From: Oxytricha trifallax
Lineage: Eukaryota; Ciliophora; Spirotrichea; Sporadotrichida; Oxytrichidae
DNA: 64,000 nt
Reading direction: 5' to 3'
NCBI GenBank assembly: GCA_000711775.1
Contig: ARYC01017288.1
Span: 79,977-143,976, forward strand
A program made the position numbers and the translations under genes. Below the pieces are notes generated by a model. That model was not told the origin of the DNA. It did no database searches and saw only the letters and a program-made list of their open reading frames with translations. This document shows, one piece after another, positions 1 to 11,598 of the stretch; the stretch's first letter is position 1; every line of letters starts with the position of its first letter.

Positions 1-628
1 CTCCCCAAATGTTTCCTGTTTCCTAACCACCTCCATAAAACGAATTCATTTGACTGGAAACCCCATTATTATTTCCATTTTCAATCATTTACTACTGTTA
101 TTGCTATTGAAAAGCTTAATTTGCATTCATTTGAGAACTTCTACTCTAAGGTTTCATTCTATAAAAATAAATTCAGATTAAATATTTTCATCATTAGTAT
201 ATCAATCTTCTTGAATATAGTATATCCTTGTCAATATGATTGTTAAGAAAAAGAAAGCTATTAAAAGAGTATCATAATCCTTTTAATCTTAAGCAAAGAG
301 TAAATATTCATCACAATTATACTTAATTGATTATAAATGACTATGTTTCCATTATGTTTATTTATTCAAAAATTTAAAAGAGAAATTATATGTTTCACTT
401 ACTGATTATTTTATGTTGGTAAACCTTGAATGCTGCTGTGAACTGTATGCTGTCCTTTGCCGTTTTAAAAATAATATTTATAATTTTATCAATTAAAAAA
501 GACAAAATTTTAAATTTGTTAATTTAATTATTTAATAAAAATAATAATATGTTTTACAAAGGAGTGGCTTTTTTATTAGAGTCCCTGGATGCAGGCACTG
601 TTTACTTTTTTGTTTAATTTTGTTTCAT
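1..628 (-). CDS. Glutamine-rich protein, 3' end cut by window
   Basis: Not a recognised family. Start ATG at 628. The reading frame runs through one IES (pointer TAAAAC, 462-467 and 551-556) and one intron that opens GTAAGT near 416 and ends TATAG near 159. The product begins MKQNQTKK, contains a run of seven Gln (TAA, TAG and CAA mixed) and is rich in N, S and G, including FYGGGQ near the window edge. The intron and the IES are both needed to keep the frame open, which supports the model. Low complexity gives no function. The C-terminus lies outside the window. Confidence 0.6.
468..556. other. IES, pointer TAAAAC (minus-strand gene)
   Basis: The word GTTTTA (TAAAAC on the coding strand) stands at 462-467 and 551-556. 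Removing the AT-rich stretch between them with one copy joins ...TPLQN to GKGQHTV in frame. Confidence 0.6.
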
Positions 629-816
629 ATTTTTAATTATTTTTAACTTTTTACTATTATTGTATAAATTGTTAACTATTAACACAATTAATGTGAAATT
701 TACTTATTATTATTTTAGGATGACTATTAAGATAATTATAATAATCAGTAATTGCTATTCTTCTTAGTTGGATTTACTGATTGCTTTTTATAATATTATT
801 TGGTAAAATAGTAATA

Positions 817-1230
817 TTGTAGGAATACATTCGAAATTGGGAAATTAATTTAAATTAAATTAATAATAAATCAAAATCTTGGCAGTTAAAGTTGGCCAAT
901 TTGAACGATCTTGGGCTCATTCGATAGAGAATTCAAAATTAGCTGGACTTTACTATTGGCGGTACTATTTTATTGCATCCCTGGAGCGAGATAACTCGAC
1001 TTTAATGTGAGGGTATAATTTAATGAATTTAGAGGGTTTAATTAAAGTCGAGTTATCTCGCTCCAGGGATGCAATAAAATAGTACCACCAATAGTAAAGT
1101 CCAGCTAATTTTAAATTCTCTATCGAATGAGCCCAAGTTCGTTTAAATTGGCTAACTTTAACTACCAAGATTTTGATTTATTATTAATTTAATTTAAATT
1201 AATTTCCCAATTTCGAATGTATTCCTACAA
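817..1230. mobile_element. Fold-back MITE-like element, copy 1 (TA flanks)
   Basis: A 414 bp element made of two nearly perfect inverted arms of about 190 bp around a roughly 35 bp spacer (about 1005-1040). Ends are TTGTAGGAATACATTCG and its complement. TA stands outside both ends (815-816, 1231-1232). No coding capacity. Two relatives are at 38853 and 45210. The TA duplication and termini recall Tc1/mariner-type MITEs; an origin as an IES is equally possible. It sits just upstream of the sphingomyelinase start, in non-coding DNA. Confidence 0.85.
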
Positions 1231-1252
1231 TAATAAATAATAATAATTAATT

Positions 1253-3943
1253 ATGAGGAAAATAATAATATCCACTCTAGTCACTTTGGTGGCACTATTC
1301 TCGAGTAGTGTTCATGCAAAGGATTTCAATGTCATTAATCAAATGCGCTGTGGTACTTGCAAGACAGTTTTAATTATCCTTTAATAAAACAGTTTTTTCC
1401 ATAATTTTTTTAAGTTATAATTATTATTTTTCAGTGATGGAAGCTGTGAATTCACAGTTGAAATCCGATGTCGTAGTATCATCCCTAAAAGTCTTATTCA
1501 AGGGTCTTCACTTAGAGGACGGTGAGCTCAATGCCGCAACAGTGGCAGAGTCACTATCTCAGCTTATCCTCACACCAGACTACTTCTGTAACAAAGTTGT
1601 GAGATATTGTGATGATATTAAGTATGATGAAATTGACGACTAGGAGGCAGTCGATGAAATTATGAAAGGAAAGCCATTCAACATGGACAACGATTTTATT
1701 GATGGGTTGTATTGGAAAATCAAGAATACTCCCACTTTTGCACCAAGAAAAACTCTAGAATAGTAATAACCATGGAAATATACTATAAAATCTCTTAAAC
1801 TTCTCAAATATTTTACTTCATTAAATAATAAAACTCTAAGATTTGCACACATAGCCGATGCTCATTTAGACCTATGGTACGAAGAGGGCTCAATCGCAGA
1901 CTGCGGTCAATAGTACTGCTGCAGAAAAGACACTTTTAAGGGGGTTGGTAGTAAAGTAGCTGGTAAATTCGGCTCTCACGACGGCCCATGTGATCCACCA
2001 AGAGTAACCTTCCAAGAAACTCTTAACTACATTAGGGATACTATCAAGCCATTAATTTAAATACAATTATGAGAGAGGTGGGAGCATTTATTTTACTGGG
2101 TATTTTGAGGCAACTTTACAAAATAGCCAGATGTTATTGTTTGGACTGGAGATAACTCCCCACACGATGAATATTCAACTTCTTAAACTGAGGTGACAAT
2201 CACTCTTAACGAGACAACTATACGATTATTCGATTAAAAGATTAATAATAGTTTATGCTTAATATGATTAAACTAAGATGATCTAGGAGGCATTCCCACC
2301 AGCAAACCCCAAAGGACCTCAGACATTCGCAACTTATGGCAATCACGACGCCTACCCTAATAATCAGTGGAATTTTGCCACTGGCAACAAAGCTGTCTCT
2401 GACAGTATGTCTCTTTGGAAAGTTTGGATGGATGAAGGCGACCAATAATATCCATTAAGTATATATAATATTTTATGATTAAAAGGTAAAGGTTATACGG
2501 AAAAGAAACATTAAAAATGAAAATCATGATGATTTTTATATAATAATTAATAAAGTTTTAATATCAAAACTATCTTAAGACTGGTTACTACAGTTAGAGA
2601 CTACACGCTGTAGATGGCAAACTTGTCAAAGTCATCAGCATGTTCATATATTTACAATTAATCTTATACATTACTCATTGTAAACCTAATAATGTTCATC
2701 ATAATTATAAATATTAGCATTAACACCCTAAGCTGTGACATATTAAACAAGTACACCTTCTCAGTTCTCTCAGACCCAAACAACCAATTAGACTTCCTCA
2801 TTAGTGAATTAACTTCCATTGAGAAACAAAACGGTCTCGCTATTTTACTATCACATATTATTCCAGAGGAGTGCACTCACCCCTGGGCCATCAGATTCAG
2901 AGCTGTCCTCGACAGATTCTAACACATCATCAGAATTAAGTGATTAAATTATTTAAAAGGTTGTTTATAATAGAAACGCTTGATTTGTTTTAGAATACTT
3001 TTAGAATGAACATCTTCGGACACACTCATTCAGACCAGTTCAAGGTTGCTAGAGCTCACGATTCTAAGAAAACTCCCATTGGAGTTATGTCTATATGTGG
3101 AGGACTCACTACCTGGGGTGGCAACAACCCATCATTTTATATAGCATTTTTTAAAATGTATAGTAAAACTTTCATTATAATCCATAGCATATTTAAATCA
3201 TTCTGTGTGTATGAAGTTGACTAGGAGACCATGCTTCCAGTCGCAAGATATACCTATGCTTTTGACATTAACACAGCCAATAGAGATGGAGCTATTAAAT
3301 GGGATATATACACAGACTGGCTCAATGATTACAAACTAGATGATCTCTCACCAAGCTCTCTCTTTGATTTTCAAGTTTGTTAAGAAAACTTCTTAAATGT
3401 TCTTAAAATCTTATGAGCCTAAGCACTCCTAAATGATTTCTTAGTACATTTACATTCATATAAACTTTGATTTAACTAAGAGACTGAGAAAGGATAGTAA
3501 ATTCGCCAGAGAATATCAGCAAAGACAAGGTAGAAACTACGATCTCTCTGGAGACTGCGACGACTACTGCAGACTTGACCTCTAATGCCAGTAGACCACT
3601 GCTGATATATATGAGTACAAGCAGTGCCTAGGAGCCACTTTCCCATTTGATCTCAAGAATGATCTTATGAGTTCCATCCTCTAACTCATTGCTGATCCTT
3701 GGGTTAGGATTGCAAAATACAATTATTATTTCATTATGTCATTTTTGCTTCAATTAAACATTCACTAAGGTTTTTGTCTTAATTAAATGAAATATTTTTC
3801 AATATGAATTATGCTAAATTTTTATATAAAAGATTGTTAACGACAAGAAACATGATGACAAGAAAGACGATAAGAAAAATGGCGGAGGAAAAGGTTTCTT
3901 CAACTTAAATATTAAAATGTTATAATTTCTATAATAGAAGTGA
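1253..3943 (+). CDS. Acid sphingomyelinase-like phosphodiesterase
   Basis: Secreted or lysosomal-type metallophosphoesterase expected to hydrolyse sphingomyelin or a related phosphodiester. Order of parts: signal peptide (MRKIIISTLVTLVALF), a saposin-B-like segment with paired cysteines (CGTC... near residue 40), then the calcineurin-like fold with FAHIADAHLD, VWTGDNSPHD, YGNHD and FGHTHSDQF, which carry the usual metal ligands. The germline copy is split into 11 coding segments by ten IESs, each with an exact pointer; all joins are in frame and collinear. Frame is open to TGA at 3941 only if TAA/TAG are Gln. The Lys/Asp-rich C-terminus (NDKKHDDKKDDKK) is not part of the enzyme fold. Confidence 0.88.
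1365..1431. other. IES, pointer CAGT
   Basis: CAGT at 1365-1368 and 1432-1435. Joining gives CGTCKTVMEAV, a good saposin-type cysteine segment; splicing at the nearby GT/AG would give a TGA. Confidence 0.85.
1749..1829. other. IES, pointer AAAACTCTA
   Basis: A 9 bp word at 1749-1757 and 1830-1838. Joining gives FAPRKTLRFAHIADAHLD, restoring the first metal-binding motif. Confidence 0.92.
2047..2124. other. IES, pointer AGCCA
   Basis: AGCCA at 2047-2051 and 2125-2129. Joining gives DTIKPDVIVWTGDN. Confidence 0.9.
2232..2265. other. Very short IES, pointer GATTAAA
   Basis: GATTAAA at 2232-2238 and 2266-2272. The unit is 34 bp, close to the lower size seen here. Joining gives TTIRLFDQTKMIQEAFPP in frame. 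Confidence 0.85.
2449..2570. other. IES, pointer TATC
   Basis: TATC at 2449-2452 and 2571-2574. Joining gives DQQYLKTGYYSQRLHAVDG. A longer repeated word, TTAAG, lies beside it but gives the wrong frame. Confidence 0.85.
2637..2715. other. IES, pointer AGCAT
   Basis: AGCAT at 2637-2641 and 2716-2720. Joining gives KVISINTLSCDILNKY, the conserved VISLNT-type strand. Confidence 0.9.
2932..3002. other. IES, pointer AGAAT, with a decoy copy
   Basis: AGAAT at 2932-2936 and 3003-3007 joins HIIRMNIFGHTHSDQF. A third AGAAT at about 2992 would lead to TGA within a few codons and so cannot be the productive partner. Confidence 0.88.
3131..3196. other. IES, pointer ATCATT (66 bp, no stop)
   Basis: ATCATT at 3131-3136 and 3197-3202. 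Joining gives GGNNPSFCVYEVD. The insert is a multiple of three and holds no TGA, so only the family comparison reveals it. Confidence 0.85.
3363..3465. other. IES, pointer TTTGATTT
   Basis: TTTGATTT at 3363-3370 and 3466-3473. Joining gives SSLFDLTKRLRKDSKFA. Confidence 0.88.
3708..3831. other. IES, pointer GATTG
   Basis: GATTG at 3708-3712 and 3832-3836. Joining gives DPWVRIVNDKKHDDKK and leads to the only in-frame TGA at 3941. Confidence 0.8.
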
Positions 3944-4086
3944 TAGAAAATACTATAATAAATTGATGAAATTAACTAAAGAGAAAATATTCCCAAAAAT
4001 ATATTCCAAAATTGATTATTAAATTAATAACTACTACAATATTAAATCTTGTTAAGAAACTTATAATTAAAATATTAATTCTGTTG

Positions 4087-6610
4087 TCACTCGTCTTCCT
4101 TAGCTATAAGAACAATATGAGCAAAAAATAAGATACAAAAGAATAGTTTATCTTTGATAAACTTACCTAGGTTTTTTAGGTAATCCTTCTTTTTGAATCT
4201 GCCATTGCCTTCTCTTTGTCTGTTCTTAGCAACCTTTTATCTTGATTTGTATTTCTAAGAGCAATTTAAGTTATGAATTTACGAATTTTACTGAGTGTAA
4301 ATTGAAACTTATACAATTTATGAATTTTAGAGGTGATATATTAGTGAAATATTGTATTAATCGTAATTTTGACATACCTGCCTTAGTCTAGTGAAGTATT
4401 TGTTAGGTTAGTGGCCTAGTTCATGTTTTTGAGCTTTTTTCGCTCTCATTATAAGAATTCTTCTGGCTTGTTTGAAATACACGAAGCTAGGAGCTTCCCC
4501 TTCTTTTCTGGGTGGAAGAGGCACTTTGAGCTATAAAGAAGTTTAGAATCTGTTAATGTAAGATTTTCAATAGTAAGACTTACCATATGTTGCTGTTGTT
4601 AGTATGGAAAGCCACCGTAATGTGGATGCGCCATGTGTGGGTGATTCATAAGTCCATGTTAAAAATGAAAGCCAAAGTCCTATTAACCGTATGGTACAGG
4701 AGACATGTCTCCATGAGGAACTCCACTGGGTGGAACACTACCTCCATGACTCATGTGGGGAGGGTATGGGGGCATAGATCCATGACCCATCATTGGAGAA
4801 TACTGTGGCATCATTGGGCTTGGGTATCCGTAACTGAAGGGCTAGTGGAAATCCATGAAGGGTGAATAACCAGGATGAGGAGGGTACATATGATGCCCAG
4901 GTGTCTGTTGTGGAATGCCTGGAGTCATATTTGGCGTGAAGTTACTGTGACCATCGTTCATTGATGGCTGTCTCATTTGCATGTTATTGATCAAGCGGAA
5001 TTAATGAAAGGGAAATTAATTAAAATATAATAAGTTGCTAAAATTAAAAACAAATATGCATCACAAAATTCGTATTTTTTTAATTTAAAAATAAGCTTTA
5101 ATAGTACAGTTTTCTATTACAAAAGTGAAATAAATCACTAAACAATATTCTGATTTGTATTTATATTAAATTTATTTTTAATGCCCTCATTAAAAAGGCA
5201 ATTATTAAATAAATATAATTTATAATTATCTAAATATCCATTAATTAATCTTTTTTATTACGGCATAATTTTCATTAAATAAAATTTATTAAGGACTTCC
5301 CAGAATAAGTTACACCTTGACAATACTTGGTGGAAATAGATTGTACTACATCGCAAATTGCATATGATGCTCTGGGTTATATCCATCATCTCTTTCATCA
5401 GATTTCGACGTTTTGCTTTAATTCTTGGTCATGCTGAGCTTGCCTTCCTCTCTGCGATTCTAGGGCTATTCCTTCTCGCTTAACTCTTCATTTTCAGTGT
5501 CCTAGCTATTCGAAGAGTGCTTGGACTTCTTGGCTAAGCCACCCTAAAAGCATAAAGTTCAAGTAATTGCAAATAAGTTGAGTAGAAAATTACCTTTTAA
5601 TGGTCTTTGCTGGTTGGACTGGAAATTCTTTAATTTTTATCTGTATTTTTTCTATTTGCTTCTTCAGATTTTAAGTCTTTGACCCCTGCCGCTCTAGAAC
5701 CAGGTTTGGTATTGTTTATAGCTTCTTGAAGTGCATCTTTAGTTTTCATTAGTTAAGCTTAGGGCTTCTACATCTTTTATTCATAATTTAAATTAAATGT
5801 GAACATTAAGATTTTTATTCTTTCTATCTCTACTCCTCTGAGTGTAATGACTTAAAAGCCCCAATAAATGGAGAACTTGCAGAATTTTTAAGATTGTTGC
5901 TATTTATACCTTTCTACTGACTTTAATTTGGATTTTACCCTCCTAGCCTCTATTAATCCTAGTATGGGTGCTTGAAATCTTTAGGGAAGGGGTGCTGTTA
6001 ATGAGGGTTCATGCCTCCAAAAAGCATAGGGCTTTGAGGAGGGAACATGCCTTGTAGACCTGGTGGGTAAGGAGAAGGCATACCGTTTGGATGATTGAAA
6101 TCTGTAAAATTAAAGAGTTAAGTTAGTCAATAGATAGCGGTAAAAGACAAATTGACCTCTTTTGAATAAGGCAATGATATGTCAAATGTACTTACCCATA
6201 TTGGCAAACTGAGGAAAAGATGCATGAGGAGGTGGTCCCATTTTGACGGGCTAAAATCCCTTGCTTGAATTATTATTATGACCAAAGCCGGAGAAGTTAG
6301 GGAACGGAGAATGACCTGGAAAGCCCTCAAATGGTGAAAAGTTTTGTCCTCCACCTGAGTTTAACACATTAAAATGGCCATGCCCTTGCCCCATTCCTCC
6401 CGCGGCGTGCATCTGAAAGTTTTTCGGATCAAGTGAAAAATTCTCAGACTATTTAAACCCTGACTTCCTCGGGTCATCTCTGTCGCTCTGCTATCTAGAC
6501 ACTTTTTGCTTCCCAGTATCATGAGTTGGTTTTGGTTGGCTCTTTGTGCCCTAAAAATTAGTTTCATGGAGAATTAGTGTTACCTATGGCTAATGCGGAT
6601 CCTGCTGCAT
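4087..6610 (-). CDS. NF-YA/HAP2-like CCAAT-binding subunit (divergent)
   Basis: Start ATG 6610, TGA 4087-4089. The long N-terminal half is disordered, rich in Met, Pro, Gly, His and Gln. The C-terminal part resembles the two halves of the NF-YA core: FVYFKQARRILIMRAKKAQ corresponds to the subunit-interaction helix (family VYVNAKQYxRILKRR), and YKSRQKVAKNRQREGNGRF to the DNA-binding motif (family HESRHxHAMRRPRGxGGRF). The match is clear in pattern but weak in identity. Introns include 4104-4166, 4255-4377, 4531-4583 and a GTAACT...TTTTAG interval near 5030-5310; one IES has pointer GAATAAAA. In the nucleus such a subunit joins NF-YB/NF-YC to bind CCAAT; that role is inferred from the family. 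Confidence 0.7.
5775..5812. other. Short IES, pointer GAATAAAA (minus-strand gene)
   Basis: TTTTATTC at 5775-5782 and 5813-5820. Removing 38 bp joins ...QRQKEQKMQKPQ in frame, linking the upstream and downstream halves of the NF-YA-like gene. Confidence 0.7.
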
Positions 6611-7285
6611 TTTGATTGGTCGAGAAACTTTATTTAATTAATTATTAATATAAGTCAATAGTTCCTTAAATAAACCCAAGAGATTTTAATGAATAAAAAG
6701 AAGAGCCAAGAATATAATTAAAGATGAATTAATAATACAAATATTTAGATTAATTTACAGCTAGAATAATTTAACATAAAAATAAATTAAATTAAAGAAA
6801 ACTAAAGCTTAATCTTAAGGGCCACATAAATCCTTTTGAATATTCAATTATTGTCAATTTATATATTTAAATACTTCTTAAACTTGAAATGCCTATTTTA
6901 AATCCATATTTGGGGTTATAGGCACCATTATTTAAAATCTTTGTTTTTTATATTTAATCTAAAGCAATTAAAATTCAAAAGTTTCTTCAACCTTTCATCC
7001 AAAAAGAACAACTGAGTATTAAACACGATAATATCTCAGAAGACTTTATCAAAACTACCATTATTGAATACTAAACTTTATTTCATGAATCAAAACCTTA
7101 TCTATAAATAGATTTATTTCATTATATTGCCCTCATTATGAAATAGTGAGAAGCAGTTTAGTAAACATTATTATTTAATAATTATTGATAATTTACCTTC
7201 AAACAGGTATATACTCATCCACACTTAAGCATCTTCAGTTTATACTCACATTTAAAACATTCAACTACACAATCTACTAGTAAAT
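6611..7285. other. AT-rich intergenic stretch
   Basis: Lies between two divergent starts (NF-YA-like at 6610, RanGAP at 7286). I see no coding signal or repeat. It should hold both promoters and the ends of two macronuclear chromosomes, but no motif is recognisable. Confidence 0.5.
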
Positions 7286-9050
7286 ATGGAATAAACACAA
7301 TCAATCAACCATTTCATTGTTAAGTGTAAGTAATCAAGCTCTTTTTATCAAGAAATATTACAATTCTATATGTAAAAACTACACTAAAAAAAATTGGACC
7401 AATCATTAAAAAGGAATGTTCTTTATGTTTTTTGCACATTTTTGTGAATAATTCTCGTATTTTACTTGAGTGAAATCACAAATGATTGTTAACTGCATAT
7501 AAATTGGCAAGAATTGTGCAGTTATAGCTATACTTTGATGAAGTTATTTCCCTATGATAGCATATTCATATGATATATCTTCAATGAAATTCAATCTAAT
7601 GACTTAATAATTATAGTCTAGAGCAAGAAATATGACACCAAAGAACAATTGATTGCAGACATTGGTGCTGAATTAGACGCTATTGATTTCGCTAATTTGA
7701 CTGCTATCACACTCTCTGGTAACTCCTACGGTAGAGAGGCTTTTTAAATGTTTAAATTTATCATAAATATAAGAAATGGTTAATTATCATATGTGAAATG
7801 TGGATTTATTATTAAGTGATTGATTTAAAGTAAAAAATATTTGCTTGCGATTATATTGCATCATTAATTGCTGATCATGAGACCCCATTACTAACTCATG
7901 TTGATTTATATGATTATTTATAAATGAATACCATTTTCCTATATTCTTTAGAGTTTACAAGATTTCAATGACTTGTTCGTCGGAAGAAAATTAGATGAGT
8001 TGCCAGGCTCTCTAGAGGTCCTTGTGCGCTCATTGATGACGAAGAAGATAGTGTATCTTGATATGAGTAACAACGCATTCGGTCCAGCTGGAATCAAGTC
8101 ATTTTTCATTTTGAATTAAAAGGGAATTTATAATTCAATTAAAATTTGATTTGTCTATAAAATATTGTCATTTGATTTCTTGCTTAAAGAGATGGCTTCA
8201 TTGAAAGTTTTAAAGGTTACAAACTGTGGACTTGGACCTGTAAGTAATATAGAAATGGGTTTATAGTACTAAATTTTAAGTTTATGTCTATTAAAAACTC
8301 TCTTATATCTTTCCCTAAACAAATATTTAACTCATTCATTGACTATAGGAAGGTGGAGAGATGATCGCAAATGCATTGAAAGAAAACCTAGACTTGAAAT
8401 TAGTGCAATTTTCAGCTGGTAGAGATCGCTTAGAGAACAAAGGTATCACAGCTTTGGCTTCTGTTTTCAAGGAAATGAAGAGTCTTGAAGTAATTGAAGT
8501 ACCTCAAAACGGCATTAAGAAGGACGGCATGCTCGCTCTTTTAACAGCTTTGAAGGAAAACGCAGAGACCCTTAAGGAAATACACGTTCATGACAACTGG
8601 GTCAAGGGTGAGGCCGCAGATAGACTTGCTGAGCTTATTTACAAAGCCAAGACACTTTAAAAGCTTAACATTTCAGACTCAGATATGGGCACTAACGCAG
8701 CTTACCTAGTCATTAGAGCTCTGCATGACAGCTCAGCTGTTCGTGAATCACTGACCGAATTCTACTGCAATTTCAATGAAATTACCTCAGCAAACATCAA
8801 CAAGCAGGTCCTTGAGATGCTCCTAAGAGACTTCCCCAATTTGAAATACGTTGAGTATAGAGGTAACACCCTAGGCCGCAAGATTAAACACGAGTTCGTT
8901 GGAAAGTATGCTGAATAAGCTGGTCGCAAAGTGGTCTTGTTCGAAGAGGAGGAAGACGAAGAAGACGAAGAAGGCGAAGACTACGATGACGAGGAGGAAG
9001 ACTTCCAAGAGGAGGATATCATCAAGAAACTTGAGGGACTTAAGATTTGA
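7286..9050 (+). CDS. Ran GTPase-activating protein (RanGAP1/Rna1-like)
   Basis: Leucine-rich-repeat GTPase activator of Ran in nuclear transport. Start ATG 7286 (MEQTQSINHFIVK), first intron 7326-7616, TGA 9048. LRR signatures in order: LTAITLSGNSYGREA, HVDFNDLFVGRKLDELP (family ADFSDIFTGR), DMSNNAFGPAGI, VTNCGLGPEGG, AGRDRLENKG, VPQNGIKKDG. The C-terminus is strongly acidic (EEEEDEEDEEGEDYDDEEE), as in RanGAP. Three IESs (pointers GCTT, GATTT, GTCATTT) and an intron 8240-8348 (GTAAGT...TATAG) must be removed. The arginine finger typical of the family is plausibly in the first repeats but I could not fix it. Confidence 0.9.
7739..7852. other. IES, pointer GCTT
   Basis: GCTT at 7739-7742 and 7853-7856. 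Joining gives GNSYGREACDYIASLI, filling the helix of the first LRR. Confidence 0.75.
7913..7960. other. IES, pointer GATTT
   Basis: GATTT at 7913-7917 and 7961-7965 gives THVDFNDLFVGRKLDE, which aligns with ADFSDIFTGR of the family. An alternative 4 bp word TTTA would add two residues. Confidence 0.75.
8098..8166. other. IES, pointer GTCATTT
   Basis: GTCATTT at 8098-8104 and 8167-8173. Joining gives GPAGIKSFDFLLKEMASLK. Confidence 0.9.
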
Positions 9051-9298
9051 AATGACACTATACTTAACACTTAGGAAAAATAGCGATATTAAAATTAGAT
9101 AGAAATCGAAGAAATATATTGAGATTAATTAATATATATTTAGGAATTTATACATTTGATAATTAATCATCTGATTTTGTACCTTTCAGAAGAAAAAAAA
9201 GAAACTTCAAAAATTAGGCAACAATAGAATTCAAATATTTGTTGGTTTTATAAAAAGTTTTAAATAAATTATAAAAATCTACTAAAAAAGTAAGCTAA

Positions 9299-9789
9299 AT
9301 GGAGTCAGTGGCATAAAATATTCTTATATAAGATTTAATGAGCAATATGGAAAAAGTATGGTTTTTTTAATTTTATTAAATTGATTATAGAATGGTATAC
9401 AAAAGCAAAACAATCAGATATAGGAAGAAAATAAGAGTAAAAATATTAAATTTAAGATCAATCTTAATTTTAAATTTTCAAAGATTAAATATGATGAGAA
9501 AGAAAGACAAGTGATCATAAAGACTCATATTTATCTTCAAAAACTTATCGATAATGAGCAATTTTTAGATATATAGATGTTTTTTTTACATGGCTCACAA
9601 AGAAAATTTCTTAAAAACGGTTTAATAAACCAGATCAATATTAAGATAGAAGCTTTAAATCACAAATACGATGAATTGGATGAAGAAATTAGAACTACAA
9701 CTGATTTATAGGAAAGTAATGAAATTTTACAGAAGATGATATGCATTTACAAACTATAAAGAAATTTCAAAATAATCAAACCATCTTGA
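9299..9789 (+). CDS. Hypothetical coiled-coil protein
   Basis: Unrecognised. ATG 9299 (MESVAQNILIQDLM), a 35 bp intron 9356-9390 (GTATGG...TTATAG) and TGA 9787. About 150 residues, rich in Lys, Ile, Asn and Gln, with a heptad-like tail (KIEALNHKYDELDEEIR). Short AT-rich gene; the intron keeping one frame open is the main support. Confidence 0.5.
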
Positions 9790-10928
9790 TATCATTAAAT
9801 TTTAATTAATCTTAATCATTTTAATGAATTAATTTTAATTATTCTTAGCTTTGTATTAAAAAACTAACAAATTTTTTTTTATACTAATTTGCATGGTAAT
9901 TTATAGTATAAACGAAATTACTATAATCTGATCCTTTTAAATAATAAATTAAATTTCTGAGTTTTATTTAGAGTACTTTATAATTGGAAAACTTTATTAG
10001 ATTGATTAATTTTGATAGTTTTCAAGATTTTTAATATATTAATGAACTTATTTATTGATGTTAGATGATTCAATAAAAATTAATAAATAGATGCATTTTG
10101 CTTTAATCTTTTACATTTAACATTGAAATTCAAAATTAGCTTCATATATTGAAAATCAAAATTTAAATATAAGCTTTATATATAAAAAATTACTATTTTT
10201 GTTAAATCTATTTGATGACTAAAAGTTCAGGGTCATTTATAAATATATAAATTATACCAAGTTTTAATTTTAAATATTTATTATTAAAATAATATAGTGT
10301 TAACGAATCTCAAAATTTAATAAATTTAATATCTATTGACTTACATTTTTATATGTTGAATTTTTCCACGTTAGAAAATACTCTGTAGCAAAGCTGCCAC
10401 AAGCGATCAGACAACAATTGAGTAATATTTTTTTATTTTTAATAATTTTTTTAGTACAAAGACATCATTTGTGATATTAAGTCAAACTATTAGCAAAAAA
10501 ACCTATCTACTGAGAGAACAATGAGATTAAAGTTTAAGCTTTACTTTAATCTCATAATCAGGATCATCTGATTTAATTATTAATTTTATAAAACTATGAT
10601 TGTTTATTAATGGTAACTACTTTTAATAGAAGTTTGCCAATTATTAATTGCGAATATTTAATATTGAAGGAATGTATTCGCATATGGAAAATGAGTTTTA
10701 ATAAAATAAATCAAATAATAAAAATTGTAGCTGTAAAACTTCTTGAAACCATGATAATCAAAATCCAAACACATATATTGTATATTTTAGCAATTTTATT
10801 TGTAAGCTATTGTTGGATATTATCGGGGCTAGTTTTGAAAACTCAGATTTTAGTGAATTTTAAAATTTTCTAATGAATATTAGCTGTTGTAAAAATTCAA
10901 AACAAAATTAGCTGCTGGTCACCTTATC
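9790..10928. other. AT-rich stretch with uncertain coding fragments
   Basis: Mostly AT-rich. A segment around 10385-10522 reads SKAATSDQTTIDTKTSF across a possible 33 bp intron (GTAATA...TTTTAG) to TGA at 10522 and has coding-like codons, but no start was found. An 89-residue ORF at 10610-10879 has AT-driven composition and is not supported. Confidence 0.35.
10521..10554. repeat. Perfect 13 bp hairpin
   Basis: ATGAGATTAAAGT and its complement flank an 8-base loop TTAAGCTT. It follows the TGA of the coding-like fragment directly. Could be a 3' processing signal; no function known. Confidence 0.7.
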
Positions 10929-11591
10929 ATGTCTGAATTCTTGCTCTCTGATGTGTTTAAATTTAAAACCCAAAACCCATTAATAGGTTTAATAGTCCTT
11001 TTAATTTCTAAACATTTCTTTTTGGTTTGGAATATTAATTACATGTTAAACAGAGAAAAAAAACAAGGTTTTGGTGTGAAAAAGAAGCAAAGCATACAAT
11101 TAAGCAAATTAAAGATTAACAAAAGTTTCTCATTTTATGAAATAGTTGGTAAAGTAAATAATAATCAAGCCAAATCCTCGATCAGAACATATCAATAGAG
11201 CAAACAGAGTTGTGGTTAAGTAAGATAAACTACAGACCTCTTCCACACGATCTATAAGTGCATGTTGAGTTATAAAATTAAATACATTAATTATAAATTA
11301 ATAATCCTAACCTCTAATAAATTCCCAACAATCAATGCAATTATAAACCTCTTAGGGCTTTAAGGTATGAATGTATAAAAAGTATAAAATAGTAAACTAT
11401 TCGAATGTTCAACTAATTTTGAATTGCTTTTTAAAAAGGTACCACATAGTCTAGATTTAGTCAAAGTAAGCTGCAAAAAATTATTTTTACTGAATTAATA
11501 ATTTTAACTAACTTTCCTAATACAAATTTCTCTCTGTAATAATTAGCAATAATAAGTGTTGTCTGATATTTATAATTTTATTGTTGATTGA
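10929..11591 (+). CDS. Hypothetical protein
   Basis: Unrecognised. ATG 10929 (MSEFLLSDVFKFKTQN), TGA 11589. The frame is open for about 220 codons; an interval beginning GTAAGC and ending AATTAG (about 11467-11547) may be an intron, after which QQQVLSDIYNFIVD closes the gene. Hydrophobic first 50 residues could hold one membrane segment. AT-rich, so modest confidence. Confidence 0.4.
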
Positions 11592-11598
11592 AAATTTT

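Noticed and set aside
2451..2579. TTAAG as pointer for the IES at 2449
   Set aside because: It is longer than TATC but shifts the frame by one and destroys TGYYSQRLHAVDG.
4587..4865. 92-residue + strand ORF
   Set aside because: Antisense of the Met/Pro/Gly-rich exon of the NF-YA-like gene.
10610..10879. 89-residue ORF on the + strand
   Set aside because: Only one stop codon and high AT make such ORFs common by chance; no intron, pointer or family support.
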